From: a virus
Direction: 5' to 3' (one strand)
Length of the DNA stretch: 30,721 nucleotides
IMG/VR virus record: IMGVR_UViG_3300044655_000748
Location: 1-30,721 of that record
Every line of letters begins with the position of its first letter. The first letter of the stretch is position 1. A program made the translations under genes and the position numbers. Of this stretch, positions 4,999 through 12,654 are shown piece after piece. The notes below the pieces were generated by a model. It did no database searches. It was given only the letters and a program-made list of their open reading frames with translations, and was not told the origin of the DNA.

Positions 4999-6000
4999 TT
5001 ATCGGATTTTATTTTCTACAATTCGCAAATTATTCACCTCGTAATCGCCGTTTTTTTCAACGTGAATGTGGGCAAAGCCGTTGTTCCAATTGTTATAGGG
5101 CTGATATTCCGGGCTTAATCCACAAAGCGCACCGACTGACCAAGTCGTTGTAACCTCTCCGCTAAGATTAACCTCCGTGTGTTCGCTTGTTCGGTGGTGG
5201 TGTCCAATAATACAAGACTCTTTGGCTTTCATATAAAGACCTCGCGCTGGGTTAACAGGCGGAGCAAAGCCACTAAAAAATTCGTGTCCGTGCAATAGTG
5301 GCAATTTGCCTGCCTTTGCGATTTGTTTTGACTTAACCTCTTGCACACCGAATTCGCCAAAGCGCAAAATCGTTGCAAGTTCAAAGTCAGGAATACCCAA
5401 CAACTCAGGAGCCTGCATTTTAAGGAAATTTTGCCAACGGTCCTCGTGGTTGCCTATCTTAAAATAAATCGGGCATTGAAAGTGATCCTGCAAATTCTTT
5501 AAAAAGTTGCGCGTCATCTCCAACTCATCGGCCATATTTCGCAAACGGCGATCCTTTATGAAACGCGATAACATATACATGTCGATAGTGTCCCCATTTA
5601 AGTAAACGCAATCCACGTTCTCAGCCTTGCCGTAGTCGATAGCAAGTCTAAGCGCGTCGTTGTTTTGGTAGGGGAAATGTATATCCGTTAAAAATAGGAT
5701 ATTTTTGTTTGGAACGATGACCGTGCCTTGCTTCTCGTAGTCGCTTTCGGGTAACTCAAATTCTTTACTCATAAATTGTTTCTTTTCTTTTTCAGTTCGT
5801 TCTCCGATTGAGTTTTTCTCTTGACGGTCTGAGCGTTCGTTGCGATGTGTTCGCACTATGCCACGCGCATTGTCAACGCTTGTAAAATCAATCGGGAAAT
5901 CTTGGTGCAATAGTCTTGAGATTGCCATCGTTGATGACTTTGGAAACTTTGCGATATACTCGCGGGCGATTTCGCCCTTGTATGTGATTTTACTCTCCAA
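4999..6000 (-). CDS. Calcineurin-like metallophosphoesterase
   Basis: The 333-residue protein carries all metal-site motifs of the family: TDIH (105-108), GDTID (136-140), GNHED (183-187), HGHE (237-240) and GHHH (266-269). These bind a two-metal centre that hydrolyses phosphodiesters or phosphomonoesters. The natural substrate cannot be told from sequence. Residues 1-55 (EIAREYIAKFPKSSTMAISR and on) look like a small helix-turn-helix domain, so a DNA-related target is possible. The first codon is TTG at 6000, overlapping the endolysin by 11 bases. No in-frame ATG exists upstream, and the downstream Met codons at residues 25 and 77 would cut the N-terminal domain. It sits inside the lysis cassette. 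Confidence 0.88.
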   Translation of the reverse strand: MESKITYKGEIAREYIAKFPKSSTMAISRLLHQDFPIDFTSVDNARGIVRTHRNERSDRQEKNSIGERTEKEKKQFMSKEFELPESDYEKQGTVIVPNKNILFLTDIHFPYQNNDALRLAIDYGKAENVDCVYLNGDTIDMYMLSRFIKDRRLRNMADELEMTRNFLKNLQDHFQCPIYFKIGNHEDRWQNFLKMQAPELLGIPDFELATILRFGEFGVQEVKSKQIAKAGKLPLLHGHEFFSGFAPPVNPARGLYMKAKESCIIGHHHRTSEHTEVNLSGEVTTTWSVGALCGLSPEYQPYNNWNNGFAHIHVEKNGDYEVNNLRIVENKIR

Positions 6001-6439
6001 AATATATGTCGGCTTCGGCTTTGCGTCGGATTGTGAGACCTTTTAAAACGTTTCCGCCTGCCTTGTTCCATTTTAGGAACTCGGCCCGAATTGACGGATC
6101 AAAGTGATTAAAGTTGACCTTACGCAATAGCGTGGATTTTTCAAAGTTGGCAGGGCCTATGTTGTACATTAATGAAACCAGCGCGTTGAATTGTCCTTGA
6201 TCAAGTGGCGCGGTAACTAATTTACTCACTCTTGCAGCGAATTTATCGGCTATAACTTTAAACATCTCAAAGGCTTCGAGTTCCGTGATTGGCTTATCGA
6301 GTAAAGTGACGCGTTTCGAATTTAGGTAGTAAGTATTTCCATAACCTATGGTCGGCACTTTTGCGCTGCAAAGGTACGGCTTAGAACTAAACCCCTCAAA
6401 TTTACAAATCAGTCGATATCCCGCGTTATTTAGTTTCAT
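5990..6439 (-). CDS. Endolysin, GH24 lysozyme (T4 lysozyme-like)
   Basis: This 149-residue muramidase cleaves the peptidoglycan glycan backbone. The catalytic pattern Glu-8-Cys/Asp-5-Thr is visible: E15 (in KFEGF), C24 and T30 (in PTIGYGNT). The second site residue is Cys rather than the Asp of T4 lysozyme, as in some other GH24 endolysins. Later family features include NALVSLMYNIG and the final GLTIRRKAEADIYF. There is no signal peptide or SAR anchor, so release should depend on the holin at 6726-6923. It overlaps the XhlA-like gene by 4 bases and the metallophosphoesterase by 11. Confidence 0.95.
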   Translation of the reverse strand: MKLNNAGYRLICKFEGFSSKPYLCSAKVPTIGYGNTYYLNSKRVTLLDKPITELEAFEMFKVIADKFAARVSKLVTAPLDQGQFNALVSLMYNIGPANFEKSTLLRKVNFNHFDPSIRAEFLKWNKAGGNVLKGLTIRRKAEADIYFGE

Positions 6440-6729
6440 TTTGCAAATGCTTTAAATAATAACGTTACAAGCGCAGCGGTAAACGCTACGGCAATGACTT
6501 TTGCTTGTTTGATGTACACCTTAAGCTCGGCATCGTTCTCCTCCAGGTCAATCACTCGCGTGTCAATGTCCGATATTTTCCAAACAAGTCCACGAAATCC
6601 GTTGAGGTCGTTCCCGAGTAGGGCCTGCTTAATTTCCTTTATGTCATTTGAGCGAATCTCGCTATCGAGTTTCAATTGCTTAAGGTGTTGCTCAATGCGA
6701 TCCAGTCGCTCGCTTTCAATGTTGCTCAT
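6436..6729 (-). CDS. XhlA-like coiled-coil membrane protein of the lysis cassette
   Basis: The 97-residue protein has an acidic/charged coiled-coil N-terminal half (start MSNIESERLDRIEQHLKQLK). One C-terminal membrane span (about residues 75-95, VIAVAFTAALVTLLFKAF) follows. This layout is that of haemolysin XhlA-type proteins, which are coded beside holins and endolysins and help membrane permeabilisation. Overlaps of 4 bases on each side (with the holin and with the endolysin) indicate one translational unit. The family is inferred from topology and position. Confidence 0.7.
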   Translation of the reverse strand: MSNIESERLDRIEQHLKQLKLDSEIRSNDIKEIKQALLGNDLNGFRGLVWKISDIDTRVIDLEENDAELKVYIKQAKVIAVAFTAALVTLLFKAFAK

Positions 6730-6923
6730 GAGTTAAATTTGTTTGGCTGCGAAAGGTATAACTTTATCCCTCCCAATACTATAACTAAAATTTTTAGGAT
6801 TGTTCCAAAATAATCGGGCAATCCTAACTGGCTAATTAAATCAACAAGCAAGTGAGTCGTTTGGTCTAAGATTCCCAAAACGATTAAAATAATCGGCAGT
6901 AAATGCTCCTTAATTTGCTTCAT
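6726..6923 (-). CDS. Holin
   Basis: A 65-residue protein with two hydrophobic segments (about 8-25, LLPIILIVLGILDQTTHL, and about 40-58, FGTILKILVIVLGGIKLYL) separated by a short acidic loop. It has a short basic N-terminus. Size, topology and position just before the XhlA-like protein and endolysin are those of a class II holin, which forms the inner-membrane lesions that let the endolysin out. Sequence alone does not name the family. Confidence 0.75.
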   Translation of the reverse strand: MKQIKEHLLPIILIVLGILDQTTHLLVDLISQLGLPDYFGTILKILVIVLGGIKLYLSQPNKFNS

Positions 6924-7032
6924 CGATTTCCTCTTCTACAATAATATAATTTCCGTGTGCTTGCGCTTCGGCTAAATTTAATGTTTCAATGTAACCATCT
7001 TTGGTTATCATTCGGTATTTGGTTAGTATCAT
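6910..7032 (-). CDS. Small conserved phage protein between fibre and holin (40 aa)
   Basis: The frame runs from ATG at 7032 to TAA at 6910 and begins MILTKYRMITKDGYIETLNL, with an acidic end (VEEEIDEAN). Its ATG overlaps the fibre gene's TGA (ATGA), and its 3' end overlaps the holin start by 14 bases. These overlaps and the protein-like composition support a real gene. Short proteins with a 'KDGYIETLN-EEAQ-HGNYI' pattern are familiar from other Bacteroidota phages, function unknown. Confidence 0.68.
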   Translation of the reverse strand: MILTKYRMITKDGYIETLNLAEAQAHGNYIIVEEEIDEAN

Positions 7033-8888
7033 CTCAAAGTAGTTAAATTATTTTCATAAAATAAATAGTCGCAATAAACAAATCTATTTAATATACCTAC
7101 TGTTTTTGCTAATTTCTGCAATACTTTTATTCTTGTTGTAAACACAGGTATATTTGTAGTATGCGTGGCTACTAAAGTTCCATCTATATAAAATTTAACT
7201 TCGGTTGCGGCTGCATTTATAATAATTCTTAATTTTGTCCAAGTGGTTGTAACGGGTACAGATGTTGTTGTTAATGTACGAACAGCTCCAACAGTAGTTA
7301 CACATTGCCAATTAGCACTTGCGGCTGTTCCATTTGCAGTTGCGCCTAAATCATAAGTAAAAAATACACCGTTTACCTCTCCTGCTGCGGTAGAAACATT
7401 TCCAAATCCGCTTGTGAATCTAAATCCATCAGTTGCGTCTGACAAAGTATCTACTTCTATATAACTTTCATACATCCAAGTACCACCACCCAACTGAAAT
7501 TGTTGTGCATTTGCAGAAGCCTCCGTTATGTGCATTGCAAATCCCGTAATGCTCGTTCCTGTTTGGTACTGCGCTATTCCTATTTGGTTTGCGGTTTGAT
7601 TTGGTACGTTGTTGTTTAATCTATTTGTAGCAGCAGCAACACCTCCAATAACAGCTACAAAATTATCAAATGAACTTGAGCTATCAAAATCAGTAAAAAA
7701 TTGAACACCACCTAAAGACCTATTATAAAAAGAGCTATTTTTCCAAAGAGAATCTGAACTATCGTAAGCTAATAAATCACGATTTGCAGGCGATGTTATA
7801 GACACGTTGTGAAGCTCATCAAGCTCCCATCCGTTCATAATCTTAACGTAAATCTTGCCGTGTACTGCGTGAGCATATTCAACATAACCCATTACAACAA
7901 TATGCCCTGTTGCGCCTGTTGGTTTTATATTAGTCAATCTCCCTGCCGTTGTAGGCGATAAATATAGTACATCGCCATCCGCCCACGTTTCGCCCTGTAA
8001 ACTACCTGTTGTATTAATCTCCTCTAATTGGCCAACGGTTAAAATAAAACCTTCTTGGTTTGTCGCTATTGTTTCGCAAACAATTCCAATTGTATCGGCT
8101 GAATTGTTATCGTTATTCGCTTGAGCGTATGCAACGGCCAATCGTTGACCTTGCGCCCCGCTTATTCTTACCGCTTGATACGCTGCCTTTGTGAGCGTTG
8201 TGTTTGGCGTTACTTTGTTTACTACTCGAGCAACTAAATCAACACCATTTTTTAAAACTACGCTGCCACCTTTTAAAGTCGTTTGGGTGCTTCCGATTGT
8301 ATCGTTCCATCGTGTTGTCGCAACCGCTGCCGTGCCTGTTGGCGACGTGTCAAGTGTAACTTGTCCCGCTTTTAGTTCGTATTCGCCCAAGTCAACGTTT
8401 GACGTTGCTCCAGTGTAAGGAACAAATCCCGTTACTGGAGGAATATCGGCAGCCGTTATAAATGGATAAACGCCATTCTCGCCATCGTTTATAAGGTCGC
8501 TTGTTTTTGTAACCGCCGCAGGGATTGTCGGCTTGTTTATCAAATCGTTATAACTGCCACTTGTTGCAACGGTTGCCAAAGTGGGCTTGTTAAGTATTTG
8601 AGCAACCCCAGTCGTTGCGTCCCAATCGGAATTGACTTGAGCCGCAGGAATTGTAGGCTTGTTTTTTATGTAGTCGGGAGCTTGGTTGTCAGTTTGTGTC
8701 CAATCCGACTGCACTTGCTCGCCAATAATTCGGTTGATATTTACAACGTAGTTATTTGGATTGGCTACGATGTCAACCACATCGACCGCAGCTTGTACGT
8801 TGATGTCGATTGTCTCAACTACTATGGCTGCATTTACTACGATGTCGTTGATCGTGTCTTGTACTATAATGTTAACGTTATCCGCCAT
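7029..8888 (-). CDS. Tail fibre / receptor-binding protein
   Basis: The 619-residue protein opens with a Val/Ile/Asn-rich segment. Repeated units of the type 'DW..T...PDYIKNKPTIPAA' follow (about residues 58-135). These are common in phage fibre shafts. Then come a PYTGAT motif, a central region with DGDVLYLSPTTAGRLTN, and from about residue 365 a C-terminal domain. That domain has lectin-like features: GGGTWMYESYIEV, NGVFFTYDL, TTWTKLRIIINAA and VKFYIDGTLVA, resembling a concanavalin/laminin-G jelly roll that could bind host glycans. The DNA for this last domain (about 7030-7790) is clearly more AT-rich than the rest, suggesting exchange of the host-range tip. The gene follows the BppU-like gene by 2 bases. 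Confidence 0.85.
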   Translation of the reverse strand: MADNVNIIVQDTINDIVVNAAIVVETIDINVQAAVDVVDIVANPNNYVVNINRIIGEQVQSDWTQTDNQAPDYIKNKPTIPAAQVNSDWDATTGVAQILNKPTLATVATSGSYNDLINKPTIPAAVTKTSDLINDGENGVYPFITAADIPPVTGFVPYTGATSNVDLGEYELKAGQVTLDTSPTGTAAVATTRWNDTIGSTQTTLKGGSVVLKNGVDLVARVVNKVTPNTTLTKAAYQAVRISGAQGQRLAVAYAQANNDNNSADTIGIVCETIATNQEGFILTVGQLEEINTTGSLQGETWADGDVLYLSPTTAGRLTNIKPTGATGHIVVMGYVEYAHAVHGKIYVKIMNGWELDELHNVSITSPANRDLLAYDSSDSLWKNSSFYNRSLGGVQFFTDFDSSSSFDNFVAVIGGVAAATNRLNNNVPNQTANQIGIAQYQTGTSITGFAMHITEASANAQQFQLGGGTWMYESYIEVDTLSDATDGFRFTSGFGNVSTAAGEVNGVFFTYDLGATANGTAASANWQCVTTVGAVRTLTTTSVPVTTTWTKLRIIINAAATEVKFYIDGTLVATHTTNIPVFTTRIKVLQKLAKTVGILNRFVYCDYLFYENNLTTLR

Positions 8889-8890
8889 GC

Positions 8891-9214
8891 TTATCGTGTA
8901 ATATCGTCGGTTACTGTAAATAGTCCACTAATCCAAGTGTCAACCTCGCCACTCGATTGCGTGATTTGAATGTCATATTTGTAAGTGCAAGCCTGTATAT
9001 TTATGATTTGCTCATCAATACAAAACTCTCCATTTGTAGCGTCAAAAATAGTAATCGGCACCTCAAGCGCAACGACACCGCCTGCCTCTTTACGCAATTG
9101 CATTTTGACATCGCCATCAGTTAGGTCAAGTGGTGCCTCGTTAACGTTTATTTGAAAGTCCGTTTGTTTGAACGTGTCCCCTCTTTTGGTCGTGAAATTT
9201 AATGTCGATGCCAT
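8891..9214 (-). CDS. BppU-like baseplate/fibre-attachment protein
   Basis: A 107-residue beta-rich protein. The pattern KRGDTFKQTDFQIN, then PLDLTDGDVKMQLRKE, then YKYDIQITQSSGEVDTW and a final GLFTVTDD matches the N-terminal domain of BppU-type upper-baseplate proteins. Those anchor receptor-binding proteins to the tail tip. Here the domain stands alone, directly before the fibre gene, so it may join the fibre to the tail. The call is by pattern, not by alignment. Confidence 0.62.
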   Translation of the reverse strand: MASTLNFTTKRGDTFKQTDFQINVNEAPLDLTDGDVKMQLRKEAGGVVALEVPITIFDATNGEFCIDEQIINIQACTYKYDIQITQSSGEVDTWISGLFTVTDDITR

Positions 9215-9275
9215 TTTTTAAAAATAGTTTTAATTTTTTGATGTTTTCCTCAGTTCGTTTGTCTACTTTTCTCAT
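9141..9275 (-). CDS. Possible small basic protein overlapping the BppU-like gene (44 aa)
   Basis: The frame runs from ATG at 9275 to TAA at 9141 and begins MRKVDKRTEENIKKLKLFLK. It would fill the 64-base gap between the connector and BppU-like genes but shares 74 bases with the latter in another frame. The N-terminal half looks like a natural charged helix. The part inside the next gene may be chance. This is a weak call. Confidence 0.3.
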   Translation of the reverse strand: MRKVDKRTEENIKKLKLFLKNGIDIKFHDQKRGHVQTNGLSNKR

Positions 9276-9278
9276 ATT

Positions 9279-9788
9279 TTAGTAAGGTCGATCAAGCCAC
9301 CATTTGCCACAAATTAAACGCGAACGCAAAGGGTTGACGATGTTATTGGAATTGCTTACATACTCAGGTAAATGGAATTTATTAAGCCAACGAAGTAATC
9401 GGTCTTGATACATCTCGCTTTTTAATCGCATATTATTAACCAAATAATCTACCTCAGTTTTATCAATTGCCACCGAGTTGTCGGGTTGTGACTTAAATAT
9501 ACCGTTGTTATTTACTTTATACGCCCCGATTAGGAGGTATTCTACCGCGCTTGCAGCGATTAAAAAAGGTTTGATGTAATCTTCGTACAAAATTAAATAA
9601 TCGTCGACCAAATCGTCGTTATCGAAGTCCTCGCAAATTTTATCGTATAATGTCTCGCCTAAAATCTCCTCTAATCGGGTGCGCTGAGCGTCTGCAATGC
9701 AAGGAATATATAAATCAATGTCAATATTACCCCCGAGTAGGGTGTTTTTAGTGAGTTCGTTTTCTTTTAAAAGTATAATAGTTGCCAT
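9279..9788 (-). CDS. Probable head-tail connector/adaptor protein
   Basis: The 169-residue protein is mostly helical: DAQRTRLEEILGETLYDKI, then a long helical segment LIAASAVEYLLIGAYKV, then LVNNMRLKSEMYQDRLLRWL. Its length, composition and place right after the portal fit the small adaptor proteins that close the portal (gp6/gp15-like), in the DUF6712-type family of Bacteroidota phages. The family name is recalled from context and not proven by a motif. It starts at an ATG 3 bases beyond the portal stop. Confidence 0.6.
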   Translation of the reverse strand: MATIILLKENELTKNTLLGGNIDIDLYIPCIADAQRTRLEEILGETLYDKICEDFDNDDLVDDYLILYEDYIKPFLIAASAVEYLLIGAYKVNNNGIFKSQPDNSVAIDKTEVDYLVNNMRLKSEMYQDRLLRWLNKFHLPEYVSNSNNIVNPLRSRLICGKWWLDRPY

Positions 9789-9791
9789 AAA

Positions 9792-11684
9792 TTACATGTC
9801 GTGAGGCGCAATGTACGCTTTAGGGTTATTTGTTGGAGCAATTTCTCCCGCTTTTCTAACTTCAGCTGGAGTTGATGGTTGTGCGGCGGTATTTTTACCT
9901 GTTCCTATTTTTCTATACATTTCGCGAACCCAAAAATGTTTACATGTTCCGAATGGAAAAGCCTCACTTTGTAAGCCTCCACCTTTCCAAAGGAAGATAT
10001 CATAAGGCTGATTTGGGTTTGGATGCATCCCAAATCCAGGGTTAACGTTTCTTGTACTCATTAACTCAATATCCTCTTTTCGATACAATTTATTTGCTTT
10101 TATCATTGCTTTGCAAAATGCTCGTTCTGGATTTGGGTTTCCGCTATAACGATAACGAGTAATATACAATTTTGTGTCTTGCTCAGATACGCTTTTAGTT
10201 CTCGCTACACCTGTTGAAACGCTATCTAAAGCGACTTTCATTAGTTTAGTACTAACGTTATTTAAACGCTCAACCTCAGCGTCAAGCTCGGCCTCCTTAT
10301 CGTAGTCCACCGCTTCTGCGCTTATAAGTTCCCATTCGTTTAAATCAATGTCCTCGCCTAAGTCGTCAAAGCCTTGGTTTGACAACTGCGTAACCGCTGC
10401 GGCCTGTTGCGAAAATAACGCTTGAGCCACTTGAGCGGGAATGTTTAAGAATTGAACTAAGAAAACAATCGCTTGCTCGGTTGTTAAAATACCCTCTTTT
10501 ACTTTGGCGAATATGTCAATTGCTGACGAAATTTGTGCGCCGTTGTAAGAAACTGCCGCGTCGCTTGTTGCTTTATCAAGGCCGCCATCAGTTACGGCAA
10601 CTACATCCTCAGCTCTTAACGATTCAAATTGTAAGTCCAAAGTAATGCCATTAACGGCAAAAATCTCCATCAATCCGTCGAGTATAATCTCTTGCTTTGG
10701 TCTGATTACGTTGATCATTAACTCCTCAAATCCAACTTTAATTTCCTCAGCGTTTGAGCTAAACCCGCTCGATTCTTTTACTCCTACAAGCATTGGCGAT
10801 GTAAGTTTGTGAGCCGTGCAAAGTTGTTGTCTTGCCTCAGTACTTAAATAGGCATATTGTTGGTGTGCGTCGCTAACTTCCAAAGCGGAAATTGTAATCT
10901 CGGAGTCTTTGTTGTCGTTCCAATTTAAAAAGAATGCACCCGCGTTTTGTGATCCTGTTAAGTGGTTACGGATTTGGCGTGTATTCTCTTGGATTGTTTC
11001 AATTGACTCTTGTACTCCAGCGTTCATGTTAATAATATGGCCGAAGCTCAACCCTTTTTGAATATGGTTGATTGAGTAGTTTGAAATTTCCTCCTCCATT
11101 TTGGCCCAACTAATCCCCGACACATACGAAGGATTTGAATAGTAAAACTGCCCAACTTGGTAATCACGAATAATGTAAATTTCTGAGCGTTCGCCCATTC
11201 CTTCGCCGTATCCAAATGCGTCGATTCGTTCGGGTTTATATTTGTTTACGTTTGCAAAGTCGTAGCTATAATAGTATCCTGTTATATCGCCCTCCTCGTT
11301 TGCAACTTCTGGAGCAATTCGTTGTTTGGCTACGTGAAAACATCTTTGGATTTTGCCATTTAAATATTTTACTTCCAGTGAAGCCTCTCCAAACATCTCG
11401 AAATCCTTGCATATTTTACGTAAATCTTTTTTTGAAACGAGCGAAATGATCGCCGCCCATTCTGATGGCTTGCGTGACTTGTCTTTTGAGGTCAATCCTT
11501 TACCATAAATGAACTGCGAATAACTATCAATAATCGCCGAGTTTGTAGGCGATCCGTTATAGGCGTCAATAATGACTTGATAAAACGAGTTTTTGTCTCC
11601 ATTTAATACCCACTTTTTACCCGACACCTCTTTAATCTCGGGGCGAATGTAATTCGATAGGTTTATAATTTGTAATTTTTCCAT
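9792..11684 (-). CDS. Portal protein with C-terminal extension
   Basis: The 630-residue protein has the build of siphophage portals. The N-terminal part includes SPTNSAIIDSYSQFIYGKG and an alpha/beta wing. A helical crown follows, with STEARQQLCTAHKLTSPMLVG and NAEEIKVGFEELMINVIRPKQ, the usual stem region. Portals form the dodecameric DNA gate at one capsid vertex. From about residue 520 there is an extra domain (YITRYRYSGNPNPERAFCK, then FPFGTCKHFWVREMYRK) with Cys/His residues, like domains of minor head proteins fused to portals in this phage group. The gene lies downstream of the capsid and tail-tube genes, whereas portals usually precede the capsid gene. Confidence 0.82.
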   Translation of the reverse strand: MEKLQIINLSNYIRPEIKEVSGKKWVLNGDKNSFYQVIIDAYNGSPTNSAIIDSYSQFIYGKGLTSKDKSRKPSEWAAIISLVSKKDLRKICKDFEMFGEASLEVKYLNGKIQRCFHVAKQRIAPEVANEEGDITGYYYSYDFANVNKYKPERIDAFGYGEGMGERSEIYIIRDYQVGQFYYSNPSYVSGISWAKMEEEISNYSINHIQKGLSFGHIINMNAGVQESIETIQENTRQIRNHLTGSQNAGAFFLNWNDNKDSEITISALEVSDAHQQYAYLSTEARQQLCTAHKLTSPMLVGVKESSGFSSNAEEIKVGFEELMINVIRPKQEIILDGLMEIFAVNGITLDLQFESLRAEDVVAVTDGGLDKATSDAAVSYNGAQISSAIDIFAKVKEGILTTEQAIVFLVQFLNIPAQVAQALFSQQAAAVTQLSNQGFDDLGEDIDLNEWELISAEAVDYDKEAELDAEVERLNNVSTKLMKVALDSVSTGVARTKSVSEQDTKLYITRYRYSGNPNPERAFCKAMIKANKLYRKEDIELMSTRNVNPGFGMHPNPNQPYDIFLWKGGGLQSEAFPFGTCKHFWVREMYRKIGTGKNTAAQPSTPAEVRKAGEIAPTNNPKAYIAPHDM

Positions 11685-11687
11685 AAA

Positions 11688-11996
11688 TTATACTTTTAGA
11701 ACTCCGTTATTGAGTTCAAAATTCTCTAAGTCAGTCTGAGCCGTTGCGTAAGCCTTGCCTCTATAAATTAAATTGTCATCCTCGTTGATTGTAACTTCAA
11801 ACGATTGGCCCTCCTTCATGATCGGCTCGTCAAATACCAAAACTAACACGTTATTTTGGTAATATACGCCAGTAACGGCGATTTCGTGAGTGATGTCTCG
11901 CGTTTCATCACGCAATAAAAACGTGATTTCGCCACTATCGTAGCCTCTCGGAATGCATCGGAATTGATAAGGCGCAGTTAAATTGAATATCCACAT
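11688..11996 (-). CDS. Beta-rich virion-associated protein of unknown function (102 aa)
   Basis: The protein (start MWIFNLTAPYQFRCIPRGYD) is made of predicted short strands with acidic turns (FLLRDETRDITHEIAVTGVYY, then VLVFDEPIMKEGQSFEVTI). It lies between the tail-tube terminator and the portal, so a structural role is likely. It might be a small baseplate or decoration protein, but I do not recognise the family. Its start codon is preceded by the shared leader motif (12004-12026), as for the chaperone and protease genes. Confidence 0.6.
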   Translation of the reverse strand: MWIFNLTAPYQFRCIPRGYDSGEITFLLRDETRDITHEIAVTGVYYQNNVLVLVFDEPIMKEGQSFEVTINEDDNLIYRGKAYATAQTDLENFELNNGVLKV

Positions 11997-12003
11997 ACTA
12001 TAT

Positions 12004-12026
12004 TAACTGAAAAATAGTGTTTTGTA
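12004..12026 (-). promoter_or_regulatory. Shared structural-gene leader motif, copy B
   Basis: On the minus strand the 23 bases read TACAAAACA, then CTATTTTT, then CAGTTA, and end exactly 7 bases before the ATG at 11996. The same element stands 7 bases before the starts at 21898 and 14660. Here it follows directly after the terminator at 12028-12054, so it may hold a promoter with a very short leader. Confidence 0.6.
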
Positions 12027-12027
12027 A

Positions 12028-12054
12028 CAAAAAACGCCCCAATAAGGAGCGTTT
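12028..12054 (-). terminator. Intrinsic terminator after the tail-tube gene
   Basis: On the minus strand AAACGCTCC (12054-12046) pairs with GGGGCGTTT (12040-12032) over 9 bp with one G-T pair. The loop has 5 bases, and the T-run continues to about 12029. It lies about 22 bases after the tail-tube stop. Confidence 0.9.
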
Positions 12055-12076
12055 AATGACAAAACTATGAAAAGAA

Positions 12077-12601
12077 TTAAGAAACAACGTCTTCAGAAAC
12101 TAACGCATAAAGCGCAGTTATCATCGCTGAATTTAAAAATGGAGATAAGTTTGACTCCTCAGCAGCGATAGTCAAAGTGTAACCGCTTAAATCGGCTCCA
12201 GCTCCTCCGCTTACTTTTGTGCAGTTTGACATTGTGCCATTTGTGGCACCAATTAACATTATATTTCCGTTATAGTCTTCAACGAAAACTTGAGGTCTAC
12301 CAGCGCAAATCAATTGGATTTGAGCTTGCAAGTCAGCACCTAATTTCGGAAGCGTAACGGCCAAAGATTGGGCGTTCAAAAATGTTCCGTTATCCTCTGA
12401 ACTTGTACCAGTTTCGGTCAAGGCGTTTGTTGTAGCCTTTACCTCGTATTTGAAAACCTCAGCAAGGTCTCCAAGGTCGGTCAATACTTGAGCTGCAATC
12501 GTGTAACCATAATCGGCATAATTTGCAAAATACAAATTTTTAATTCCACCGCGTTGGTCTTTGCAACCCAATAATTTACCCTTTGTTATTAAACAGGCCA
12601 T
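12077..12601 (-). CDS. Probable major tail tube protein
   Basis: The 174-residue protein starts MACLITKGKLLGCKDQRGG and continues with IKNLYFANYADYG, EVFKYEVKATTNALTET, LPKLGADLQAQIQLICAGRP and FVEDYNGNIMLIGA. This order of elements is that of tail-tube proteins in Bacteroidota siphophages: a beta-sandwich subunit with a long inner loop that stacks as hexameric rings around the tape measure. It is flanked by its own intrinsic terminators upstream (12615-12646) and downstream (12028-12054). That is fitting for a protein needed in many copies. Confidence 0.75.
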   Translation of the reverse strand: MACLITKGKLLGCKDQRGGIKNLYFANYADYGYTIAAQVLTDLGDLAEVFKYEVKATTNALTETGTSSEDNGTFLNAQSLAVTLPKLGADLQAQIQLICAGRPQVFVEDYNGNIMLIGATNGTMSNCTKVSGGAGADLSGYTLTIAAEESNLSPFLNSAMITALYALVSEDVVS

Positions 12602-12614
12602 CTATTTTTTAGGT

Positions 12615-12646
12615 ATTTAAAACCGCCCCACTTAAGAGGCGGTCTT
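12615..12646 (-). terminator. Intrinsic terminator after the major capsid gene
   Basis: On the minus strand AAGACCGCCTC (12646-12636) pairs with GGGGCGGTTTT (12629-12619) over 11 bp including G-T pairs. The loop is 6 bases. The T-run is short (TTTTAAAT), so read-through into the tail-tube gene is likely. It begins about 9 bases after the capsid stop. Confidence 0.82.
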
Positions 12647-12654
12647 TATTAGTA

